Shown piece after piece: positions 34,160-40,892 of a DNA stretch of 64,000 nucleotides. The translations under genes were made by a program, and so were the position numbers. The notes under the pieces are model-generated. The model ran no database searches. It saw only the letters and a program-made list of their open reading frames with translations, and had not been told where the DNA came from. Source of the DNA: CADEDV01 sp048498035 (GTDB lineage Bacteria > Bacteroidota > Bacteroidia > Chitinophagales > Chitinophagaceae); the NCBI GenBank assembly GCA_048498035.1, contig JBEHYT010000003.1, forward strand, positions 182,255 to 246,254. The letters run 5' to 3'. How positions within the stretch are numbered: the stretch's first letter is position 1; each line of letters starts with the position of its first letter.

Positions 34160-35683
34160 TTAATGCCGGAAATGTCTCAGGCCGGTCATCACCATCGCCA
34201 ATTGATGTGTTTTGCAGTACTCAATGGAATCGTTGTCGCGGATAGAACCGCCTGGCTGAATAATGGCTTCAATCCCTTCCTCATGTGCAATCTGAACACA
34301 GTCGCTAAACGGAAAGAATGCATCGCTGGCCATTACGGCACCATGGAGATCAAACTTAAATTGCCTCGCTTTCTCGATGGCGTGACGCAGCGAATCGATC
34401 CGGCTGGTTTGTCCGCATCCTTTTCCAATCAATTGCTTGTCCCTGACCAACGCAATGGCGTTTGATTTCAGGTGTTTGCATACAAGATTGGCAAATACCA
34501 GGTCTTCTTTTTCAGCGGATGATGTTGGTCTTCCGCCTACTTCCTTCCATTCTGCAAAATTACCTTTATCGGTATCCTGTGTAAGCACACCGTTCAAAAG
34601 CGAACGAAATGTTTTATCGGGGAGTGGGGTTTGTTTGTTCTTTAGCAGTATGCGGTTTTTCTTTGCCTGGAGCACGGCAAGTGCATCTTCGTCAAAGGCA
34701 GGCGCAATCAGTACTTCAAAAAATATTTCATGAATGGCTTCAGCAGTATTTTTATCAATAGTGCCATTTGTTACCAGCACGCCTCCAAAGGCGCTTTCAG
34801 GATCGCCGGCCAATGCGGCTTCCCAACTGGCTTCCGCTGTATAGCGTTGGGCAATGCCACACACATTGGTGTGTTTGATGATCGCAAAAACGGTTTTTCC
34901 TTCATGCGCATCAAATTCGCTGATCAGCTGCAGGGCGGCATCCACATCAACGATATTGTTGTAGGAAAGTTCTTTTCCATGCAATTGGTCAAACAACTCA
35001 TCCAGCGGACCAAAGAATACGCCGGTCTGGTGTGGGTTTTCACCATACCGCAGGGTTTTCCGGCCTGCTGTTGAACTGAGAAAGCGCGCAGCGCCGCCCG
35101 GATTGAAGTAGTCTGCGATAGCAACGTCATAATGGGCGACAGTCTCAAATGCACGTCCGGCAAACATACGGCGTTGTTCAAGCGTTGTTTCGCCCTGTTG
35201 CTGACGGAGTATTGTTTCCAGTTCCGTGTAATCTTGTTTCGCAGCAACTACCAGCACATCGCGAAAATTTTTCGCGGCACCGCGTATCATGGACGGTCCG
35301 CCGATATCGATTTTTTCAATAATGGCTTTTTCTTCGTTGGTGCTGGCAACGGTTTCCTCAAATGGATATAGATCTACGATCACCAGGTCAATTTCAGGGA
35401 TTTTGTACGACTCCATTTCCTGGAGATGCGTGGCGTCGTCTCTTTTTCCGAGGATGCCGCCAAAAACTACGGGATGTAAGGTTTTTACCCGCCCGCCAAG
35501 GATAGACGGATAGCCGGTCAGTTGTTCAACCGGGATAACAGGGATATCCAATTTTTCGATAAACTGTTGTGTTCCACCCGTTGAATAGATCGTTACGCCT
35601 AACTCATGCAGGAGTTTAACAACGGGTTCCAGGCCATCTTTATAAAAAACCGAAACCAGCGCTGATTTTATTTTCTTATTCAT
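34160..35683 (-). CDS. purH: Bifunctional AICAR transformylase / IMP cyclohydrolase
   Basis: 507 residues from ATG 35683 (MNKKIKSALVSV). The N-terminal IMP cyclohydrolase domain has TIYSTGGTQQF and GYPSILGGRVKTLHP. The larger C-terminal AICAR transformylase domain has KHTNVCGIA with the catalytic Lys-His, and GQTSRIDSLRHAIEKA. It performs the last two steps of purine synthesis. comEC lies 48 bases upstream on the same strand (its stop at 35732), so read-through from comEC is possible. The gene is convergent with the deacetylase-like gene. Confidence 0.97.
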   Translation of the reverse strand: MNKKIKSALVSVFYKDGLEPVVKLLHELGVTIYSTGGTQQFIEKLDIPVIPVEQLTGYPSILGGRVKTLHPVVFGGILGKRDDATHLQEMESYKIPEIDLVIVDLYPFEETVASTNEEKAIIEKIDIGGPSMIRGAAKNFRDVLVVAAKQDYTELETILRQQQGETTLEQRRMFAGRAFETVAHYDVAIADYFNPGGAARFLSSTAGRKTLRYGENPHQTGVFFGPLDELFDQLHGKELSYNNIVDVDAALQLISEFDAHEGKTVFAIIKHTNVCGIAQRYTAEASWEAALAGDPESAFGGVLVTNGTIDKNTAEAIHEIFFEVLIAPAFDEDALAVLQAKKNRILLKNKQTPLPDKTFRSLLNGVLTQDTDKGNFAEWKEVGGRPTSSAEKEDLVFANLVCKHLKSNAIALVRDKQLIGKGCGQTSRIDSLRHAIEKARQFKFDLHGAVMASDAFFPFSDCVQIAHEEGIEAIIQPGGSIRDNDSIEYCKTHQLAMVMTGLRHFRH

Positions 35684-35731
35684 AATTGAGGGGTTATTGG
35701 GCCGCAATCGCCAGGGAGCCGCAAAGGTACG

Positions 35732-37840
35732 TTACCAATTGTTCATCACAAAGGCGCCGTCCGTGATTACATCATGGCAGGCAATACCGAGCTGCCTGCA
35801 ATTTTTTTTCCAAACAGCTTTTAACCTCGTGTTACATCCGCTTGTGAAAACAACCAGTTGTATAGGTGAACCCCGCGGAAGAGCCGGTATATTTCGCAGG
35901 TTGAGCGCTGTAAGAATAACGATGTGCGGACGACAGCTCTCGTTCAATGCCGAAAAGTGCAGGTCATCAGTAATTGCAATACCGCGTTGCTTCGAGTATA
36001 AAAGAATTGAAATGCCTTTTGCAGCACCGGCCGGAAAACTTGCCCGAAAAAGACTTCGTGTCAATACGGCCTGGTAAGGTTCCGGGTCTGTTTGCAACTT
36101 TGTTACCGAAAAAAAATTTCTTCCTGCAATTACATCAATTTGCGTCACCCCGGGCAAATTGTAAACGATCAGCCTGCGTTGATTATATACCTTAACAAAA
36201 GAGATTGAACGTAACAAGCCAAATGCGAATAAGCAACCCAGAAGAGGAATCAGGAGCTTCCGTTGCTGAAAAATGACCGCCTGTGCTGCCAGCACAACAA
36301 CCAGGAACAGCAGCATGCACTGGATCGCCGACAACTGCCAGTTTCCCCAAACCGGAAATGGAAGATCTGCCACACGTTCAATACAACCATTCATCAGGTG
36401 AACGAGGAATTGTACAACATGTCCAAGTGCCGAGGCGAGTATTCCTGAGAATGAAAGCGCACAAAGCAGGATTTCTGATACAAGGATAAGGCTTGAAAGG
36501 GGAAGGGCAACAAGATTGGTGACCAGGAAATACACTGGGAACTGGTGAAACTGGTAGGCACAGATGGGGAACGTAAGTATTTGTGCTGCCAGCGTAACCG
36601 ACATCATTTGCCAGCAATAATCCAATAGTGGGTTGTTGAAGCTGATCTTGTTGTAGATCGCTTTCATAAAAAGTACAATACTGAGCACAGCGGAATAGGA
36701 GAGTTGGAACCCAACATCCCAGAGCCAGAACGGATTGATGCAAAGAAGGAGAAACGCCGAAAAGGCCAGGCTGTTGATGATGGGAGATCTGCGGAACATC
36801 GACTCACCAAGGACGATGCAGGTAAACATCAGCGCAGAACGAAGTACGGACGGCTGGGCGCCGGCCATCAGGCTGAAAAGCCACAGCCCGCTTAAAATGA
36901 TCAATGGCGAAACAAACCGGTAGCGGCGCAACGGCCTGCAAACAAGTAAAAGCATACCGTACACCAGCCCCAGGTGCAGACCAGAGATGGCAACGATGTG
37001 AACAACCCCGGTATTGGCATATTGCTGAACGAGGTCACGGTCCAGGTCGTCTTTATAGCCGATCAGGAGTGCTTCTGCCAGCCCTCTTTCCCGCCCGGCC
37101 GGAATAGCCTGTTGCAGGATCTGAATGATTTTTTCCCGGCAACGAAATACCAGTTCCCGGGCGGGGTTGCTTGATGAGGGATAGAGGCGTTTGTACGACT
37201 GTTCAGGCAGGTACACCTGGTGGGTGATCCCCTTAAAAAGGCAATACCGTTTAAAATCAAATTCTCCCGGGTTTCCGCTGTTTACGATGGGCCGGAGGGG
37301 CTGTACAATTTGCATCAGATCCCCCGGTGCGGGCAGCGAATCTCTGTTTGTTTTTGGAAAATAGACAAGTAATTTACCGGCTGTTCGATCAAATTTGCCG
37401 GGCGTACCAGCGGCGAGTACAGTGGCTGTGGCGCGGAAAGAACGGGCACGTTCGGCCAGGGGTTCATCCATTCTGACCAGGCAATACTTGCTATTGCTAA
37501 GAACAGCCAGCTGGCTGGAATGGCAGGAAATATCATTCGCGCGGGTAACGAGCGCTCCGGCCGCTGAAACAGCCAAAAGAATGCAAATCCCAGGTATAAA
37601 CGCATAGTGAAAGCGGAAGTGTGCGGGTAGGTTTCGAAATAATAAAAAAACGGCCAGTGCGGTGAAAATAACTGTAACCGGTACAACTGCAACCGGATGC
37701 AGGTGATAGTGTGCAAGAATGCCTGCCACCCACGCAAAAAGAATGCGGGTTGCAGGGGCTTGTTTCCAAAAGGGAAGACCGCGTAATTGCATTTTTGAAA
37801 ATACAATGGAAGCGAAGCCGTTCCCGGTGAAAAAGAACAT
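35732..37840 (-). CDS. comEC: ComEC/Rec2-family DNA uptake channel, without metallo-beta-lactamase domain
   Basis: 702 residues from ATG 37840; ATG 37792 (MQLRGLPFW) would give 686. The DUF4131-like N-terminal region has helices and an OB-like part, then the competence domain with HIVAISGLHLGLVYG and many membrane helices between about 260 and 545. ComEC moves single-stranded DNA across the inner membrane in natural transformation. In many bacteria a C-terminal metallo-beta-lactamase domain follows; here the last about 150 residues lack any HxHxDH motif, so that nuclease-like domain is missing or replaced. ComF in the same window supports a functional competence pathway. 413 bases upstream hold no gene. 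Confidence 0.92.
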   Translation of the reverse strand: MFFFTGNGFASIVFSKMQLRGLPFWKQAPATRILFAWVAGILAHYHLHPVAVVPVTVIFTALAVFLLFRNLPAHFRFHYAFIPGICILLAVSAAGALVTRANDISCHSSQLAVLSNSKYCLVRMDEPLAERARSFRATATVLAAGTPGKFDRTAGKLLVYFPKTNRDSLPAPGDLMQIVQPLRPIVNSGNPGEFDFKRYCLFKGITHQVYLPEQSYKRLYPSSSNPARELVFRCREKIIQILQQAIPAGRERGLAEALLIGYKDDLDRDLVQQYANTGVVHIVAISGLHLGLVYGMLLLVCRPLRRYRFVSPLIILSGLWLFSLMAGAQPSVLRSALMFTCIVLGESMFRRSPIINSLAFSAFLLLCINPFWLWDVGFQLSYSAVLSIVLFMKAIYNKISFNNPLLDYCWQMMSVTLAAQILTFPICAYQFHQFPVYFLVTNLVALPLSSLILVSEILLCALSFSGILASALGHVVQFLVHLMNGCIERVADLPFPVWGNWQLSAIQCMLLFLVVVLAAQAVIFQQRKLLIPLLGCLFAFGLLRSISFVKVYNQRRLIVYNLPGVTQIDVIAGRNFFSVTKLQTDPEPYQAVLTRSLFRASFPAGAAKGISILLYSKQRGIAITDDLHFSALNESCRPHIVILTALNLRNIPALPRGSPIQLVVFTSGCNTRLKAVWKKNCRQLGIACHDVITDGAFVMNNW

Positions 37841-38253
37841 CCAGGGTGGCGAAAAAAGCCGGGAGATTTCCGGGAAAGACCGTTAAAAACCGGCGGGGCG
37901 AACGCTGAAAGCGAAGAGAGGGGCCGCAGATCCCTGAAAAAGACGCGCGCTTGGCAGGGCTCACATAATAAAAAAACAGCAATTGTACCCGTAAAAGGTC
38001 GCTTCCCCGTTTTTTAACGGACAAAAATTGTCTAAAAACACGGATCAGTTTTCCATTTTTATACGGTTTATTTCACCATATATTCACGGTATTTTTCTTA
38101 AAATTTTCACCTTAAATACTGGTATTCTATTTTTTACGGATAAAATTAATTTATAATCATTTGAAATAGTTGAACTTGTATTCCAGGTGTCAATTTTTTG
38201 CGAAATAGCTTTATCCGGTCATTCAGTTCGTAACAACTAAAAAACTTAAAGCT
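37841..38253. other. 413-base intergenic region before the orphan 158-residue gene
   Basis: The first half is G+C-richer, the second half strongly A+T-rich. GACAAAAATTGTC at 38020-38032 is an inverted repeat with five-base arms. CAATTTTTTGCGAAATAG at about 38191 is the best promoter-like sequence before the ATG at 38254, but it is a poor match to TAnnTTTG. No coding frame is supported. Confidence 0.35.
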
Positions 38254-38730
38254 ATGTTAGCAATCCAAAAAAAATCCGTAAAGGCAGGTAAACAAGTGAA
38301 CACAGAGCATGTAAACAACGTAATCCGTAATTACAAACGCGAACGCTGGCTGCACAATTCAAAACATATTGGCAAAGAAGATTCTCTCAGCATCTGGTAT
38401 AGCCTGGAAGAGCTGGAAGAGTTTATTGCAAAAGCAAAACAACATGGTGCTGACGGCATCAAAATGTATTTTGGTGCTTACGATAAAGAGCACGCACCTA
38501 CACCGGTACACGCAGAACGCCAGACAATTGTACTTGTAGCCACACGCGACCGGGATACAGACACCGGCACTGTAACCAAAGACCTGTATATCAACACCGA
38601 AAAAGGTACCAGCATTTTGGCGTACAATGTAGGCCGCCCCTGCCCTCCCATTTGTAACTCAACAGATGATGACGGCGGTATCGGTATTACGATCCTTGAC
38701 AAAGGCGTAGACGGTATGGTCATCGCATAA
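38254..38730 (+). CDS. Conserved-type small cytoplasmic protein, unknown function
   Basis: 158 residues from ATG 38254. A basic N-terminal part (MLAIQKKSVKAGKQ, YKRERW) is followed by SLSIWYSLEELEEFIAKAKQHGADGIKMYFGAYD, a mixed alpha/beta stretch, and QTIVLVATRDRD. Near the C-terminus GRPCPPICNS has two cysteines and sits before an Asp-rich turn (STDDDGG). No signal peptide or membrane segment. Proteins of this pattern occur in Bacteroidota with no assigned role. It is transcribed alone, with a long A+T-rich upstream region and a strong terminator, right before a membrane protein-kinase-regulator operon. Confidence 0.75.
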   Translation: MLAIQKKSVKAGKQVNTEHVNNVIRNYKRERWLHNSKHIGKEDSLSIWYSLEELEEFIAKAKQHGADGIKMYFGAYDKEHAPTPVHAERQTIVLVATRDRDTDTGTVTKDLYINTEKGTSILAYNVGRPCPPICNSTDDDGGIGITILDKGVDGMVIA

Positions 38731-38750
38731 CCTGTCCTTCCAGATAAAAT

Positions 38751-38782
38751 AAAACCTCCCAACCGGGAGGTTTTGTTTTTTG
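38751..38782 (+). terminator. Intrinsic terminator
   Basis: AAAACCTCCC-aacc-GGGAGGTTTT, then TGTTTTTTG. It ends the orphan 158-residue gene and separates it from the operon starting at 38815. Confidence 0.92.
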
Positions 38783-38814
38783 TACCGGCAAATAACGAAT
38801 AATTTGCGCTAGCT

Positions 38815-39462
38815 ATGTCGTTTTTGCCGTCTTACTACTATTTTATCCTGGCCAGTTTCCTGGCAAGCCTTACCGTGTACAGCTGGCATTACCCAAAGCT
38901 TTATTTACGATTGTTTCCCTTCTTCCTGCTGCTTACACTGATCATAGAAGCACTGGGTTCCTATGCATCAGAGCATGGCCGAAACAATATGTATCTCTAT
39001 AATTACTTCTCCACGTTCGAGTTCCTGTTTTATATGTGGATGATCAGTAATATTATTTCCAGTAAACGCATTCGTTATCTCATGTGGATTACGATGGCTG
39101 TATATGCGATCATAACAGTGCTCAATATCCTGTTGATTGTAAAGAAAACGGAATTGCATGTGACCACCTATGCCGCCGGCTGTCTGCTTGTCGTAATGTT
39201 TTGCATTTATTATTTCCTGGAGCTTTTCCGCCGACCTAAATCCGTGGTATTAAGTCGCACACCTGAATTCTGGATCTGTTCAGGATTGTTATTTTTTTAT
39301 TGCTGCGGCTTTCCACTTTATGCCCTGATCACTTTTTGGGGTGATCTTGTAATTGCCAATTTTGTTTTTATCATCACAATTCTAAATAGCTTTCTATATT
39401 CGTTGTTCGCGATCGCCTTTTTATGCCGAATAAACAGCAGGAAATATACGTTGTCATTGTAA
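38815..39462 (+). CDS. Seven-helix-type membrane protein, probable sensor partner
   Basis: 215 residues, ATG 38815. About seven hydrophobic segments: residues 5-23, 28-46, 62-80, 87-107, 115-137, 155-172 and 176-200, with short loops and aromatic residues. No enzymatic motif. Its last 40 bases overlap the start of a histidine kinase gene in another frame, so translation is probably coupled. The kinase has no sensor domain of its own, so this protein is a good candidate to perceive the signal. Unknown family; not a transporter I can name. Confidence 0.78.
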   Translation: MSFLPSYYYFILASFLASLTVYSWHYPKLYLRLFPFFLLLTLIIEALGSYASEHGRNNMYLYNYFSTFEFLFYMWMISNIISSKRIRYLMWITMAVYAIITVLNILLIVKKTELHVTTYAAGCLLVVMFCIYYFLELFRRPKSVVLSRTPEFWICSGLLFFYCCGFPLYALITFWGDLVIANFVFIITILNSFLYSLFAIAFLCRINSRKYTLSL

Positions 39463-40223
39463 TCGGGATCATTCTCGGTTTGCTATTGGTGAGTTTTATT
39501 GTCACCATTCTTTTCCTGTACCAGAAACGCCAGCAGAAGCAGGAGCAGGAAATGCAGCGAATGAAAGACATGTATGAAAAAGAAGCATTGCGATCACAAT
39601 TGGAAATCCAGGAAAACACCCTGAAGACCATTGCACAGGAACTGCACGACAATATTGGTCAAATGCTGTCTGTGGTCAAACTTTCTCTTTCTGTTCTACC
39701 ACTAGATAAGGAACACGCTGCATTTGAACCGGTCCAAAATTCAAGGGAAGTATTGAATAAGGCAATTTTTGACCTCTCTAATCTTACTAAAAGCCTGCAT
39801 ACTGAACGTATTGCCGAGATTGGCCTGGTAGAGTCGGTTCGTTACGAAATCTACGCCATCAAACGCGCCGGCATCCTGCAGGTTCAACTGATCACTGAAG
39901 GTGATGAGGTCCCGTTCAACGAGCAAAAATCCATCTTCCTGTTCCGGATATTCCAGGAATCTATGAACAATATCTTAAAACATTCCAGGGCTACAGAAGT
40001 TACCGTACGGCTTCAGTATATGGAAAACCTGTTTGTGATGGAAATACACGATAACGGCATTGGATTTGACGTGGTGGAGAAAAAGAAAACCACCTCATCC
40101 GGAAGCGGTGTTGGTCTCCGCAGCCTTTTTAACCGTGCCAATATCATCGGTGCGGATCTTTCCATTACAAGCTCACCGGGCAATGGTTCCACTCTGTTGA
40201 TTGAACTTCCTTTGGAGGACTAG
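39423..40223 (+). CDS. NarL-type histidine kinase with a single membrane helix
   Basis: 266 residues. One helix at about 8-32, a Gln/Glu-rich coiled coil (33-60), then the HisKA_3 dimerisation box with H75 in AQELHDNIGQ, and the HATPase domain with IFQESMNNILKHSRA, DNGIGFD and GSGVGLRSLFNRA. There is no periplasmic or PAS domain. It should autophosphorylate H75 and pass the phosphate to the adjacent LuxR-type regulator. ATG 39423 lies inside the 3' end of the membrane-protein gene, and the gene ends four bases before the regulator's ATG. Confidence 0.93.
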   Translation: MPNKQQEIYVVIVIGIILGLLLVSFIVTILFLYQKRQQKQEQEMQRMKDMYEKEALRSQLEIQENTLKTIAQELHDNIGQMLSVVKLSLSVLPLDKEHAAFEPVQNSREVLNKAIFDLSNLTKSLHTERIAEIGLVESVRYEIYAIKRAGILQVQLITEGDEVPFNEQKSIFLFRIFQESMNNILKHSRATEVTVRLQYMENLFVMEIHDNGIGFDVVEKKKTTSSGSGVGLRSLFNRANIIGADLSITSSPGNGSTLLIELPLED

Positions 40224-40227
40224 TATT

Positions 40228-40887
40228 ATGGCAAAAGCACAAAAGAAAATAACCGTTGGTATTGCAGATGATCACAGCCTGCTCAGGAGTGCGCTGGCCA
40301 AACTTATCAATTCATTTGAAGGATATTCAATAGTCTTTGAAACAGACAATGGAAAAGAGCTTTGCAATAAGATCGTAAAGCAGGAAATCCCCGATATTGT
40401 AATGCTCGATATCAATATGCCTGAAATGGATGGCTTTGAAACCACTCGCTGGTTACATAAAAACTATCCGCAGATCAAAGTAATGGCGCTTTCCATGTTG
40501 AGTGATGAGCGCACAATTATCAAAATGTTTCGGTTGGGAGCAAAAGGGTACCTGCTGAAAAATGCCGAACCCGAAGAGCTCAGAACAGCGCTGGATTCGC
40601 TGATGAGTAAAAATGTCTACGTATCAGAATATGTTTCCGGCAAACTTGTAAGTGGCTTGCACCAGGCGGCAGACCAGCCCGAGCCCGAAGTAGTACTTAA
40701 TGAACGGGAACGCGAATTTCTTCGCTGGGTGTGTTCTGAACTGGCTTATAAAGACATTGCAGAAAAAATGTTTGTAAGCCCACGCACGGTAGATGATTAC
40801 CGGCAGTCGCTTTTCAACAAACTAAATGTACACAGCCGTGTGGGACTGGTAATGTATGCTATCCGCAATGGCATTGCCGAAGTGTAA
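40228..40887 (+). CDS. LuxR/NarL-type response regulator
   Basis: 219 residues from ATG 40228. The receiver domain has the acidic pair D14-D15, the phospho-acceptor D61 in VMLDINMPEMDG, and Lys in KGYLLKNAEPEEL. A GerE/LuxR-type DNA-binding helix-turn-helix follows (LNEREREFLRWVCSE, MFVSPRTVDDYRQSLFNKLNV). GGAGG at 40214-40218, ten bases before the ATG, resembles a Shine-Dalgarno sequence but lies inside kinase codons. It is the cognate output of the kinase encoded directly upstream. The target genes are unknown. Converges on carB with five bases between. Confidence 0.94.
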   Translation: MAKAQKKITVGIADDHSLLRSALAKLINSFEGYSIVFETDNGKELCNKIVKQEIPDIVMLDINMPEMDGFETTRWLHKNYPQIKVMALSMLSDERTIIKMFRLGAKGYLLKNAEPEELRTALDSLMSKNVYVSEYVSGKLVSGLHQAADQPEPEVVLNEREREFLRWVCSELAYKDIAEKMFVSPRTVDDYRQSLFNKLNVHSRVGLVMYAIRNGIAEV

Positions 40888-40892
40888 CTCCG

